Shown piece by piece: positions 13,322 to 24,907 of a stretch of DNA of 64,000 nucleotides (the first letter of the stretch is position 1; each line of letters starts with the position of its first letter). This DNA comes from Tenrec ecaudatus (Eukaryota > Chordata > Mammalia > Afrosoricida > Tenrecidae). The position numbers were made by a program, and so were the translations under genes. Below the pieces are notes generated by a model. It searched no databases. It was not told where the DNA came from and was given only the letters and a program-made list of their open reading frames with translations. Location of the stretch: contig NC_134531.1 in NCBI RefSeq assembly GCF_050624435.1, positions 256,880,812-256,944,811 on the forward strand, in the 5' to 3' direction.

Positions 13322-13400
13322 AGAAGCCCTGGTGCCCCAATCAGTAAGTGCTTGTCTGCTGACTTTACAGTTAGTATTAAGTTTTGTTGATTATTATTAT
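13322..13400 (+). repeat. 5' fragment of an AfroSINE-like SINE
   Basis: The head 'agaagccctggtgccccaat' with 'cagtaagtgcttgtctgctg' is the tRNA-like 5' part. The body and tail are missing or unrecognisable. Confidence 0.5.
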
Positions 13401-13514
13401 AAATTGATGGCAGGTAAATGTATATTTTCACCAGAAAAATCCTATTTGGTCAAATTGACAGTCTCCAAATATGTTACTGAAACAGGAAAATATGCACAAA
13501 TTGGTAGGTGCTGC

Positions 13515-13870
13515 TGAATTGCTTCCTACTCATAGCAGTCGTAAGCACAGCAAAATGAAATGTTAACCTGCCCAGAGCCATCCTTCCAGTTGTTCTTATG
13601 TTTGAGCTCATGGTTGCAGCCACGGTGTCAATCAATCTTTCAAGGTTCTTCCTCTTTTCACTGGCCCTACTTTACCAAACTTGATGCACTTTTCAAGGGA
13701 CTGATCTCTACTGAAAATGTCTCAAAATATGTGAGACAAAGTCGCTTTCATGAAGTATTTTTGCTGTACTTCTTCCAAGACAGATTTGCTTGTTCTTTGA
13801 CCGTCCATGGTACAGTCAGTGCTCTTTGCCAGCACCATAATTCAAATGCACTGATGATATCCATAAAATA
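13515..13870 (-). mobile_element. RTE/BovB-like LINE 3' fragment
   Basis: It parallels the larger minus-strand RTE copy at 61655: 'atgtttgagctcatggttgc', 'agccacggtgtcaatcaatc', 'atgtctcaaaatatgtgag', 'ttcttccaagacagatttgc' and 'gccagcaccataattcaaat' match its blocks in order. A 103-residue plus-strand frame lies antisense to the element and is not a gene. Confidence 0.7.
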
Positions 13871-14159
13871 ATTTCCATTCTATTTAGCATAATTTGTAAA
13901 GTTGGTAGTATAGTGGGATACTTGCCGAATTTCTGAGTGGCCAAAGGCTGATATAATATATTAATTATGAGAGATGTAGCAGAAAAGCACCCAGGAAAAC
14001 TTTATAAGAGAGGTATTTCATTCACAATGTTCTTGTTCCTTAATCTCATTAAGGAATGACAATTTTGTGGAAACTTCCATGGAAAATCATTAAGCTTCCA
14101 TCTCAGAGTCCTAATTTGTATTGTTCTGCCTTTATTGTTTCCCAATCTTAAAAAAAAAA

Positions 14160-14222
14160 AATCTGCTGTATATATGGATTGCAATGAGTTGTATAAGCCC
14201 CCAATAAAATGATTTAAATTAA
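14160..14222 (+). mobile_element. L1 3'-terminal fragment
   Basis: Only the last ~60 bp are present: 'ggattgcaatgagttgtata' and 'agcccccaataaaatgattt'. It follows an A-run at 14149-14160. Confidence 0.6.
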
Positions 14223-15665
14223 CAAAAAGAAATAATGTGTAAAGTAAATTTATTTTTCTTCAGTTAATAATGCAAAAGGACTTAATTGATATCGTCAAAT
14301 CCCCAATACACTCAGTTCTTTAACAATAGTGTTATTACTTTCAAAAAGATCTTAAACTTGATGGGCTTAAACTGGGACATTACGTTTATATTTTTTATGC
14401 TTGTCTTTTAATTTGATTTCCACACAAATTAAAAGTCACGTCATAGTCTGCAGAGTAAATTGCAACTCGTTTCAAAAACATTCAATCACGTGTCTCTTAG
14501 TCAGGGATAGTACCGGAGAATTAAGTGCTCTCATTGGCATTGTTGGAGAGAACACACAGTATCCAGAGCACACTAGGATGAAAAGGGAAGATCTTTGATT
14601 ATCTCTATCAAAGGCTCCACAGGAAGTAAGAGAGGTGATAATACATTCACAAGTACCTACAGAAATTCCCTGGCTTGTGGTTTTGAAAATACTGTTTTTA
14701 TTTTACTACTGAGCTTCATTTTCCTGCTTTTTTTTCTATTGGTGCCTTTCTCCAAAATTTCTCAATACATAGATAGTTTGCTCTCAAAGACACTTTTTAA
14801 GAGTATCAGCAGTCTCCTTCAAGGCTTTTCAAGTAGATTATAAAAGGGACGACCCCCAAGCTTTAGGAGGACTGCTGATATTAGATTTCTGAGAATGTGT
14901 CCAGTCTGAATGAATTCTGGCTACAAGTACATTCAAAATTGTGTATTTGTTTTTTAAGGATCAATTGTATGTATTATCTAAAACAATATCTTTGATAATA
15001 TTTTAATATTCTGCTCAGCTATCAATTAAAATTCAGGTTATTTATTTATAATTGGTGATAAATTTCACCCTAGTTATTTCATCTGCTCTTGATGTTTTTC
15101 ACATATTTGAGAGCTAGACCTGGTTGAAACTGTATATGTACAGTTTACATAATAAACTGAACCTGAAATTCTACTGAATTCACCAAACAAACCCTTTAGG
15201 TTTCATGGATAACTCCAGTCCTTAATTTATCCTGCATTTTTTTCAAGAAGAGTCAACAATCATATATCATAAAGAAAGTGTCCTTCACTTTCTTAATAAT
15301 TTCCTTGTTTCATATTAGATGGACACTTTCATAATCCACTGAAGCAATGTGATATTTAGAAAATTATAGGTGACTTCTACCAAAGCAGCTCAGAAACCAC
15401 ATAATATTGAAAAAGAACATTGATTGTTTCTCTGCAGGCTGCCTTCACTCCCTGCAATTATTCTAAGAATTAGTAAATGAATTTCTAGGACTGTATATTC
15501 CAACAGGATAGACCTTTAAAATACTGAATTTTTTAATATCAATTAATTACATTAAATAATATTGATAAAATGGAGGGAATTTCTTAAAAGTAGGTGTTTA
15601 AAAATAGACTTTCAAAAAAGTTAGGTGCTATCAAAATCAATAAATTAAGATTATATTTATATGAG
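14223..15665. other. Unassigned intergenic sequence
   Basis: About 1.4 kb of AT-rich sequence. The 65- and 82-residue frames near 14400-14840 show no recognisable domain. Confidence 0.5.
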
Positions 15666-15667
15666 AC

Positions 15668-15812
15668 ACAATGTTGTTACAGGCCGGGCACTTCCAACTC
15701 TTAGGGATCTCTTTGACGCACATGGTCTGTACTTCAAGACCACCAGCATCTCTGCTGGAGAACGACTTGGCTTTCTATTCCTATAAAGACTTACAGCCTC
15801 AGAAACCCTTGT
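15668..15812 (+). repeat. Diverged AfroSINE-like SINE next to a (TG)n run
   Basis: Body and tail phrases are present: 'caagaccaccagcatctct', 'tggctttctattcctataaa' and 'gacttacagcctcagaaacc'. The element passes straight into a TG-rich microsatellite. Confidence 0.55.
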
Positions 15813-15850
15813 GTGTGTGGTGTGTGTATGTGTGTGTGCGTGTGTGGTTG
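15810..15850. repeat. Imperfect (TG)n microsatellite
   Basis: 'tgtgtgtggtgtgtgtatg' and 'tgtgtgtgcgtgtgtgg' form a ~40-bp dinucleotide tract. Confidence 0.85.
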
Positions 15851-15884
15851 GGGTAGGTGTGGTGGTGATCAGCATTGACTTCAT

Positions 15885-16090
15885 CGCACTAAGAGTTAGG
15901 ACAAAAAGAGCTCTAGTGGTTATGTGTTGGGCTGCTAGCTGCAAGGTCAGCAGTTTAAAACCACCAGCTGTTATGTGAGAGAAAGACGGGGCTTTCTCTT
16001 CCTGTGTAAAGACTTACTGACTTGGAAACACAAAGGGGCAGTTCCACCCAGTCTTCTGTGGTTGCTATGAGTCAACATCCACTTGATGGC
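15885..16090 (+). repeat. AfroSINE-like SINE
   Basis: This is one of the clearest copies: 'gtggttatgtgttgggctgc', 'gcaaggtcagcagtttaaaa', 'ccaccagctgttatgtgaga', 'gacggggctttctcttcctg' and 'tgctatgagtcaacatccac' appear in family order. The 'ttatgtgttgggctgct' head resembles SINE variants I associate with tenrecs. Confidence 0.8.
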
Positions 16091-16114
16091 TTTGAGTGTG
16101 GTTTGTTTTGAGTA

Positions 16115-16900
16115 CAACAGAATGAAACAAGATCCTGTCCTATGCCATCCTCACAATTGTTCTATTTGAGTGCATTTTTGCAGCCTTTGTGTCAATTCAT
16201 GTTGTCAGGGGTACTGCTCTTTTTCACCCCCACCCTCTGCTTTACCAAGCCTATCATTCTTTTCCAGGGAATGGTATCTCCTCACATGTCCAGAGTATGA
16301 GACATGAATTCTAGTCTCTAAGGAGCCCCTTGGCTGTATTCTGCCTAGACAGATTTGTTTATTCATTTGGCAGTCCATGATACTGTAATTATTCTTCACC
16401 AACGCCATAATTTTTTCAGGCTTACTTATTAAGGTTCAACTTTCACAAGCATATGAGGCCACTGAAAATACGATGGCTGGGGGGTCAGACGCACCTTAGT
16501 CATCAAAATAACATTCTTGCTGTACAACACTTTAAAGAGGTCTTGTGCACAGCAGATAATACACAGTGGAATGCATCATTTAATCTCGTGACTGCTGTTT
16601 CCATGAGGCTTGATTGTGGATCCAAGGAAGGCAAACTGCTTGATGGCTTCAATCTTTTCTACATTTATCATGATGTTACATATTGAGCTAGTTGTGAGGA
16701 TTTGGGCTCATTTTAAATATTGAGTTGTAATCCATATGGAAAGCCGCAACTCTCGATCTTCATCAGCAAGTGCTGCAAGTCCTCCTCACTTTCAGGAAGC
16801 AAGATCGTGTCATTTGCGTATTGCAGGCTGTTAATAAACTCTCCTTCAATGCTGATGCCACATTCTTCTTCCTTGTGTACATGCACAATTCACAACCATT
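16115..16900 (-). pseudogene. RTE/BovB-like LINE, reverse-transcriptase 3' part (left half of a split copy)
   Basis: Reversed, 16735-16830 encodes peptides such as NDTILLPESEEDLQHLL, the region after the catalytic YADD-type box in BovB/RTE reverse transcriptases. Here the box reads as A-N-D, so its first aspartate is lost. Nearby 'gttgtaatccatatggaaag' encodes the GLQLNI-like stretch. The frame is broken by stops and shifts. The copy continues at 17693 after an insertion. Confidence 0.75.
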
Positions 16901-16984
16901 AATTAGACTCTTCATGTTGTACAACCACTACTGATACCTTTTCCAAATGATTTCATCATCACTAATATCAATTCAGTGTCCACG

Positions 16985-17690
16985 AAGCAGCAGCTCTTCC
17001 TCCTTCACCCATGGTAACCATTGGTCAATGTTGGTTATTATTATTATATATATTTTTAGTTGTTTTCTTGATATAGTATTCACATATCCTACACTTGCAT
17101 GGTTAAATTCATTTTTATAAGAGTTGTATATATATATCATTGCAATCAGTTCTACTGCTCCCTGCCTCCCACATTCATTATTTGCTTCCCAAATGCCCTC
17201 CACTGCCCCTCTTTATATTCCACTAAAGTATTACATCAGCTATTGTGTCTATGAATCCACAAACTGTGCTCCACAAACTCAGAAGTTTTGTTACAACAGA
17301 AACAATAAAAAATTTAATATAGCAAGAAGAAATAATAATATAAACATCAAAAGACAAACAAAAAGTAAGAAAGAAAAGACCACCAACAATAATTTAAAAA
17401 GCTAGAGAAAATATTTCTGTCATGAGACATGTGAGAAATATTTGAGCGTAGAGCAAATTCAGGTTGGGTCAAGAGAGAGGTCAACTGGCTAAGTATATTA
17501 TACCATGGTTCAATCCACCATAATCAAGTTTGCAATATTCTTCGTCTGATTGTAGAGTACTAGAGTCCCTCACCTATGGCTGGAGGGGATCGGCCAGAGG
17601 CTTAGACTGACTAGACACTCTGCAAAATTATTTTGGGCCCCACTGTCCTCCACAGCCTTCTACTGATTGGGAGTTCACAATTTAAGATCT
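16985..17690 (-). mobile_element. Older L1-like 3' UTR inserted in the RTE copy
   Basis: The segment separates two RTE halves that are contiguous in the copy at 61655. Its layout resembles a minus-strand L1 3' region: C/T-rich stretches such as 'ccctccactgcccctcttta' and an A-rich tract at 17300-17400. It is unlike the younger L1 UTRs in this window. The L1 assignment is tentative; its status as an insertion is better supported. Exact ends are uncertain. Confidence 0.5.
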
Positions 17691-17692
17691 GA

Positions 17693-17890
17693 CGATTAAG
17701 CACACAGATTGAATAAGTATGGTGAGTGGACACAAATCTGATGCACACCTTTTCTGATTTGAAAGGATACAATATTTCCTTGTTCTGTTCGTATAACTAC
17801 CTCTTGTTCCATATACAGTTTGCTCATGAGTGCAATGAAGTGTTACAGAATTCCATTTTTCTCAGATATGTCATCTGATATACAGTACAG
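17693..17890 (-). pseudogene. RTE/BovB-like LINE (right half of the split copy)
   Basis: 'cacagattgaataagtatgg', 'gatgcacaccttttctg', 'tgctcatgagtgcaatgaag' and 'tgttacagaattccattttt' match the 62460-62640 block of the RTE copy at 61655. This continues the segment that ends near 16900. Confidence 0.7.
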
Positions 17891-18920
17891 TAGATTATAT
17901 AAAAATAATTTCTGAGTGCAACTAGGTAATCAGTTAATTACTTAATTAGAGATTAAAAAAACTAGATCAATTAATTGGTTAAGTGATCGTTATTGTTATT
18001 ATTTAACATAACAATTTAAAAAGACAAACGCATACATGTTTCCAACAAGGTAAATTATTGTTTCAGTGAATTCCTTATATACCTGAAATCATTTTGTATT
18101 TATGACTTCTTTATATTCCAATATAATTAATATTAATGAAAATTGTGAAATTGACACAATTATGAAAAATGTAATGTTACTACTTCCTTGAAAAAATTTT
18201 TAGAGTTTTATCACTGAGTCAGATCATAACCAAATAATTCCCATAATGATACTATTTTAAGTAGTTAACTGATTTGAGAAAGAGTTCAGAGATTCTGCAA
18301 AGAATAATTTTCTCAAGATTAATTCACTATACATATTTTTACCTATTTATAATTTGTATGCAAATTTTAGATTTGGGTTCACTCTGCCAACTGTGTTTCC
18401 TGAATATCATTTGTGCAAAATGGACAGTACGTTCCTCCTTTTGTCCAGACAGGCCTAAGGAACAATAATAATATAGCTTAAACTTTTAGAACTAGATATT
18501 TTTATTGTTTATATGCGATGATATATGACATAAGGTCTCGACCCCATTAGCTACATTAATAATAATATGTCTTCATACCTCTCATTTAGTATTATTACAA
18601 ATATTATATTTCAATGGTGATATTCCTTACAGACATTCCGATAGATGTTTGCTAGTAGAAAACGTGGACCCTCAGGGATTGAGCATTTCCTACACATGAG
18701 TCTAGTGTACAACATCCTACTTTCCTTTTGTGTCAGGGGCTTGTTCTTTGTGCTATTGTTCCTCTTCCTTTGTTCTGAACACCTTTTGCATCTTCTGCCC
18801 AGGTAGCTTTTTCTTCTTGTCAGGGAATTTCCCCTGCCCTCCTGACCTGCTATATTTTGATATAAAAAACACACACACAAAACCCATGCTGACAGCAAAC
18901 TTTGATATTTCTAAGATATT
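17891..18920. other. Unassigned intergenic sequence
   Basis: AT-rich, with no named repeat. A 95-residue minus-strand frame at 18611-18898 shows no family features. Confidence 0.5.
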
Positions 18921-18922
18921 CT

Positions 18923-19105
18923 GGAGCCCTGCTGCTTTGGTGGTTACTCATTGGGCTGTTAACTAAAAGGTCAGGAGTTCAAAACCACCAGTTTCTCTGC
19001 AGGAAAAATATGAGGCTTTCTACATCTGTACTGTTACAGTCTCAGAAACCCACAATGACCATTCTATTTTGTCTAAGGGGTTGCTATATTTCAGCATTGA
19101 TTCAA
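18923..19105 (+). repeat. AfroSINE-like SINE
   Basis: 'gccctgctgctttggtggtt', 'actcattgggctgttaacta', 'aaaggtcaggagttcaaaac' and 'tacagtctcagaaaccc' follow the SINE order. Confidence 0.75.
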
Positions 19106-19235
19106 CAAAAGGGAGAGATTTTAATCATAGAAATAAAGTTATTTTTGGTAGTAATGTTTTAAAAGTGTTCTACGACTAATACCAGTTTTCAACTCTGAAT
19201 AGATCTACATTGTGTTGTGATATTTTAAAGCCATA

Positions 19236-19400
19236 TACTTGCTGCCACAGAGTCAATTCTGACTCATAGTGATCCTATAGGACAAGAAACACTTTGGATT
19301 TCCAAGTGTGTAACTCTTAGGGAGTAGAAAGTATCCTCATTGTCCCCCAGAGAAGCTGTCACTTCTGAACTATGTAGCTTGCAGTTAGTAACCCAAAAGA
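19236..19400 (-). repeat. AfroSINE-like SINE, minus orientation
   Basis: The reversed tail is clear as 'cacagagtcaattctgactc' then 'atagtgatcctataggac'. The reversed body has 'gatttccaagtgtgtaactc' and 'cagttagtaacccaaa'. Confidence 0.7.
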
Positions 19401-19416
19401 TAGTTGACTATGTATG

Positions 19417-20830
19417 TTTTGTTTTGTTTTTTTTCACATGACTTTGATTGGTCAGACATAGACCAAAGTGGCTGGGATATGAGGGTGTCTTGGACAAACA
19501 CAGGACATAGGCAGCAAAATGGCTATGTAGGGCTGAAGTTTCATATGGGCCCCATCTGGATCCTTCAGGATCCCAACCTTGGAAGGTATGGTTTGCAGCT
19601 GGTCCTCAATATATCGGAAGTTGGCTGATTCTACACAAGAAGGTCTCGAGAATAATTCATCCTCAGGTTACATCCTAAGTTCCTCTCTTGGGTATCTCTA
19701 TAAGCAGCCCCCAAAAGAGGATGCTGGACCTCATGAAGGCTCCACTGTAAAACCTGAAGGCTTGCCACCATGTCTTGACATTGTCACCACTGCTTCTTGA
19801 TGCCCATGTGCCTGGATTTCTTGGAAATGATTTTCAAAAGTGCTGTATTGTTCTTCATACTATACCTAACTCCTTTCGATGCCATTCTCATTCTTGTAGT
19901 ACATTCCAGATTTCCTGGCTGTTCCAAGGTTCAAGTAAGTAGTCTGAGCACTTCCTTTGTTCTTGAGTTCTTTTCTTCTTCTTTACTTCCTGGGGATTTG
20001 TACAAACTTCATTCCGTTGTGTTTCCTTCCTTGTCTTTCACATGTATCTGTCATCCATGTGCATCATTGTCCATACATTCATGAACTGGATCAGTCACAG
20101 CTTGACCACAGCAGATGGGATGTGGGGCTCAAGAACAAACAGAACCCAGGGAAGGAGGTGACCTAGCAGGGCTTGGAATCTCTGGCTCTCATCTGGGAAG
20201 CTTAAGCTCCTCAACAGAGATCACCTTTTAAATTGTCTAGACCTGCGTCAGAAACATGGCTGAGCAGGACCTTGGTTTTCCACCAGGTGAGCCTGAGTAG
20301 ACTTCACGCTCTAGTTTCTACTCCAGGGTGCTGTGTAGAAGATCGTCATAAGTAGACTGCAGAGGATGTTGATTGTCCTCATGAAGATGGGTCTAGTATA
20401 AATCTTGCAGACTGTCAGCATGTCTTGACATTTCACCACTGCTTCTTTATGCCCCTGAGTGAATGTCTTGAAAATTATTGCTAAAAATACTTCATTTTTG
20501 TTGTTCATATCCAGGTGTACCTCACATTCAATGCATTCTCAATCGTAGAGGAGATTTCAGATTCCCTGGTTTTTCTAAGGTTCATTTAATTTGTCTGAAT
20601 GCTCTTCCGCCTCCAGAGATATTTTCCCAGAGTTTACTTCTGGGAGTTTTCTAGCAATTTGGCTCTGAGGTATCACTCTGTCCTTTGTTGTTTTTCTTTT
20701 TCTCTGCAGCCCAGTGCCTTCTTCAGTGCTGGCAGAGAGCTGACACTAAGCCCGTGTTGCTGGAGTCGATGGGCCCAGGGAGGGCCTCAGAAATAAAGGC
20801 TTCCACTCTCCCCTGCTCCCAACCCTAGCC
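19417..20830 (-). pseudogene. Decayed retrocopy with two repeated Myb/SANT-like units
   Basis: Read on the minus strand, the region contains two diverged units about 640 bp apart, roughly 20700-20080 and 20080-19445. Each has a W-N-x-L motif (GIWNLLYD after the Q in unit one, EIWNVLQE in unit two), then an N-E-V-F or equivalent helix, then a C-Q-D-M motif preceded by GHKEAVV or GIKKQW. That spacing resembles trihelix/Myb-SANT-like domains such as those found in some SCAN zinc-finger proteins. A basic stretch (LQRKRKTTKDR) precedes unit one. Stops and frameshifts break both units. A T-rich run at 19417-19434 is an A-tail on the minus strand, which suggests a processed copy. The source gene and 5' end are unknown. 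It could instead be an old repeat. Confidence 0.4.
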
Positions 20831-20885
20831 ATGCATTAGGAACCCCAAACGTCCAAACACCTGCTAACATATCTGTTTATTAAAG

Positions 20886-21084
20886 CTTAGTAAATATACT
20901 TCCCTTGCAGGGGAGCTACCATGATCACAAAGGGGGTTTTCTCAGGTCGAGGCTTATCCATTGCATTCCGGATGTGCTGACCCCTGCGATTTCCCCAAAT
21001 GTGGGAAACTCGACTGCAGAATTTGTGGTAGTGGGGGACTGCATTCACGCTCTCCCAGAGGGGGAAAAAAAAAACCTTAGTAAA
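20886..21084 (+). pseudogene. RNU1 pseudogene: U1 spliceosomal RNA retropseudogene
   Basis: Positions 20896-21058 align along the full ~164-nt length of vertebrate U1 snRNA: 'gcaggggagctaccatgatc', 'tcgaggcttatccattgc', 'tccggatgtgctgacccctg', 'cgatttccccaaatgtggg' and the Sm site 'aatttgtgg' (21020-21028). The 5' end that pairs with 5' splice sites has changed from ACTTACCTGG to acttcccttg, which should disable it. An A-run (21065-21074) follows the 3' end. 'cttagtaaa' occurs on both sides (20886-20894 and 21076-21084), so the copy looks like an L1-type retrotransposition product. No U1-type promoter element is evident upstream. Confidence 0.92.
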
Positions 21085-22005
21085 GATGAAAATCTAACAA
21101 CAGCCTATCTCTAAACATAATTTTAAAGAGCATTCAATTTGTTATCACAAGATCCAGTTTTTAATGAAGCCAGTAGATGGTTGTGAAATATATATGAAAG
21201 TATGAAAGAGCTAGCATGTATAAAAGAGCTTGGAAAGGTGATGGAGCTAGCTGCTGGAGACATTTAAAATTGCAGTTTAATTTTTTTTAATATTTCAATA
21301 ATTTTACAAGATTGAACACCAGAGAGGAGGGGTAAAGAGAAAAAATAGAGATTTTTGACACATCTATCATTAGTATGAAAACATCTTTTTGATTTGTATA
21401 AAAAACAAAATATCAAACAATCAAAAGCTAACTTATAGAATAATGAAAACATAAATATCATATCACTTGGACTTATTAGTGTCCAAATACATTTCTACTT
21501 CCTTTACTATGAATATGAATTATATGCTATTTGACCTAGAAAGACTTAAGAGGCACCATTTTTAAATGAAAGATAACTCTAACATGTTCAGACAAAAATG
21601 GGTTAAGCTCAAATTATTTCATTAAAACCCCAGGGTCTGGTCTGTGTCACTCTTAAATTGAAAAATTCCATGGAAAGATTTTAAAAGTCAAAGAGCAATG
21701 TGTAGGTCTTTGTCTCCCCACCAGACACATTCAAGCGTCCTCTCTAACCAAGAGAGTCTACCATTACACACTCACGTGGCTCTCCCAGTTACCTGAAGAG
21801 AGGAATCAGTGCCTTTCATCAGATCTAAGAAAAAACAATGTCTTCACACTTTCTTAACATGGAGAAAATATCACAAGAAATTTTCACTTGTGGGGCAGAG
21901 GATCAAATGCCATCTGGACAGATATTGACGGATTCTGGTCCGCTGGTCTAACTTTAAAAACAAATATATTGAAAACACATATTTTAGTTCCTACCTCCCT
22001 AACAC
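21085..22005. other. Unassigned intergenic sequence
   Basis: About 0.9 kb of AT-rich sequence with no recognised repeat or coding frame. Confidence 0.5.
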
Positions 22006-22007
22006 TG

Positions 22008-22170
22008 AAGAAGCCCTGGTGTGCTGCGGGCGAGGCATTGTGCTACCCGCTTCAAGCTCAGTAGTTCAAACCCAGCAGCCATACCAAGAGGGAAGAATGA
22101 AAGCATGTGTGCAGCAGAGATGTGAGTTGGAATCCATGGGTGGCCGCGGTTTGGGCTGCATAAAGCTTGC
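22008..22170 (+). repeat. AfroSINE-like SINE, diverged
   Basis: The head 'gaagaagccctggtgtgctg' is well preserved. 'ctcagtagttcaaacccagc' and 'gatgtgagttggaatccatg' follow as body and tail. Confidence 0.65.
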
Positions 22171-23225
22171 ATTCAAGAGAAGAGCTTAGCCACAAGAAAC
22201 AATTAGTCAAATTCTAAAATGTGCAATAAGGGAACTGGCATTTATAAAACTAAACTCACAGAAAAGTAAATAAATATATCACCTCCTGATAATTCTGTTA
22301 CATACTTCTTAATCTTCAGATTTTCAGGTTTCCCCTACTTACAGCAAGTGAACAAAACTTTGGGAAAAGGAAAAACTATTTTTTCCTACTGCTTAGGGAG
22401 AATTATTAATCTAAATGTACAATGACATTTACTTTGCTCCTGTCACTGAACAATTAAGCCAAACATGCTATTAATCAATCAGGTAGGCATGAAGGAGCTG
22501 ATCTCAGCAAGATCCTCTTTTCGGGCCATCACCGTCTGTGCAGTACACTGTGTGCAGAGAAGGGCTCTCCCACTGTGCTTTTGTATGATTGGTTCCCAAG
22601 GAGGGGAGAAAAGGCTTCACCTTCTGTGCTATAATGTAGCCCTTGGTACTTGCCATGGAGCAAGCATTCAGACTGGAGAATAAAAAGGGACTTTTTATTA
22701 AGAACTGAGCACAAAACTTGCTTTTGATAGGGTCAGCAAAAAGTGAGCTTATTGATTTATAAAGTGGTACTAATACATTTTTATAGCCAATTGGTTAAAA
22801 ATTGACTCAGAAAGGAGACAAACTATTACTTTATAATATTTATTATGATCAAATAAGATTGGCACAGTGATAAGCCAAGAAAAAATGTAATGAATAAAAA
22901 AGCATGTGTCAAATGTAACTAATTTTATAGTAAATAAATAAGAAAAGCTTATCTTCTTTATGCTTCTTGATTTTTTAAACTTATGAATAATGTAGTATTT
23001 GAAGTTAATGTTTCCCCCCAAAGAAAAACACATTTCTTCAGTACAAGAAATAATATTTTAGACATACTAGTTTCTCTTTAATATTTCTGGATCCATAATG
23101 TACTGTAGAATGACTAGATTTATTTTTCCATGAAAAGCTGTTACTGGAATGTTGAAAGGAATATATGAATTTTCATCAATTTAAAAATGTTCTCATGCAG
23201 TAATAATTTCATTTGTTTGATTAGC
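22171..23225. other. Unassigned intergenic sequence
   Basis: No named repeat or RNA gene. The 60-90-residue frames at 22465-23033 overlap on opposite strands without family features. Confidence 0.5.
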
Positions 23226-23632
23226 TGGTCACAGGGAATACAGGAACAGGAATGGTAATAGTGATATGAGAAGGGTAGGAATAAAGGGAAGAGGGGAGGG
23301 AGAGAAGGAGGAACAAATCACAATGATGGACACATTACCACACATCCCCCTCCAGGAGGAAGAACAACATAAACCATGGGGGGGGGAAGGAAACAGCGGT
23401 TGGCATGGAATATGAAAATAATAATAATTTATAATATATCAAGGGACATGAGGATGGATGCGGGATGGAGGGAAAGTAGAAAGAGGAGCTGCTACCAAGG
23501 GCTCAATAGAAAGTACATGTCTGGAAAAGAACGATGTCAACATATGTACAAATATGCCTGATACAATTGATCTACAGATTGTAAAAAGAGTTGTAAGAGC
23601 CCCCAATATAATGATCTTGTGATAAAAAAAAC
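23226..23632 (+). mobile_element. L1 3'-end fragment
   Basis: The copy carries the G-rich 3' UTR ('ggggagggagagaaggagga'), 'cccccctccaggaggaagaa'-like sequence, 'ccaagggctcaatagaaagt' and the end 'agcccccaatataatgatct'. Its signal AATATA replaces AATAAA. An A-rich tail follows. Confidence 0.7.
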
Positions 23633-24600
23633 ACAAAACAAATAAACGATTTAAATTTAGAAAAAGTATGAAAAGTGAATTCTTTTTCTAGTAACACCAC
23701 ATTTTAGGAATTTGCTTATGCTTGGATTTTAATTGCATTCTTCAATTCCAGGTGCCTCAGACACATAATATGTTTTTTATGTTGTTTCATCTCTCCACCA
23801 CTACTATCCAGTCAGTAAAACCATTAATGTATTTTTAGAGTAGTTCCACTTATTTCTTTTTAAAAATCTTTTTGTAGCTCTACATTCTTTCTACACAACC
23901 CAAAGGTGTCCGTGTGGAGTCTGAAAATCTTGAGCTCCACCTTATATCTACTCAGATGGTCTCTATCTCCATAGTTCCAGTTTGCATACATGACCTGTCA
24001 AGATTTAGTAGCTTTTTGCTGTTCTGTGCAGTCTCTGGATTGTATGGTATCTGCCACTGATCACCCAAAGCAGGGACAGAGTGTTTATGAATTAGATGGA
24101 GAAGACTTGTGAAAGAATTTAACTCAAACCCAAATTCCAATACCAAACATATAACTCCTAAATGAGTTATTAGAATATTTGATGAGGCTTTAATGAATCA
24201 AGTGCAAATAATTATGGAGTCAATTCAACACAGACAAGACCTCCTCTCAAACAACCCTAAGTGTTGCTGCTGATTCTACACCACGCTTGAACAGAGATTA
24301 TCTTTGTATCTCTTTTCCTTGGTTAGCACATAATGAAGAAAGTTAAAAAATGATGACTTTCGTGTATAAAAAAAACCTAAAAGGCATGGAAAAATATTTT
24401 ACAAACCACTAAGAAAATAAATGAGCCGGTTAGGAAGCAAGAATTTGGCTAAACATTAATGGCTTTCTCATTATAAGATTCCTTAAGAACTAAAGCTGAT
24501 CACCATTAAAAACGTTCATGTTACGAATTTTATTTCTGGGAAATTTTAAAAGCAAAATATGAAAATTTGTTCACTAACAAAAGTCTAAAGCTTAATCTGT
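23633..24600. other. Unassigned intergenic sequence
   Basis: AT-rich sequence with no assignable feature. Confidence 0.5.
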
Positions 24601-24604
24601 GTGC

Positions 24605-24907
24605 ATTGAAAAAAAGAAAAAGAAAAGGTCAAATAGTAATTTTGTCCTTTCAATACACCACACATTAGTAATTTTGTTTTACTTGTCTTATACAGAGGTA
24701 CCTTGTGAGCACAATGAAGTGTTCTGGAATTCCCATTATTCTTAATGGTCACCATCATTTATTATGATTACCACGGGCATATGCCTGTGCAGGTGCGATA
24801 ATATCCAAGTAAACAACTTACCGTGACATCAGCATTGATTTCTTTCATGCCATGTCCTCCTCTGAATTTCTGGAAACTACCAGTCAAAGTACTACTGCAA
24901 CCATTGC
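24605..24907 (-). pseudogene. RTE/BovB-like LINE, left part of a copy split by an LTR-like insertion
   Basis: 'gtgagcacaatgaagtgttc' with 'tggaattcccattattctta', then 'ccatgtcctcctctgaattt' and 'tactactgcaaccattgc', match 62590-62830 of the RTE copy at 61655. The match resumes at 25553 with 'aaatgattttcag', which is contiguous in the uninterrupted copy. Confidence 0.75.

Noticed and set aside
20896-21058. Functional U1 snRNA gene
   Set aside because: The 5' splice-site pairing sequence is altered, an A-tail and flanking duplication are present, and no U1-type promoter was seen.
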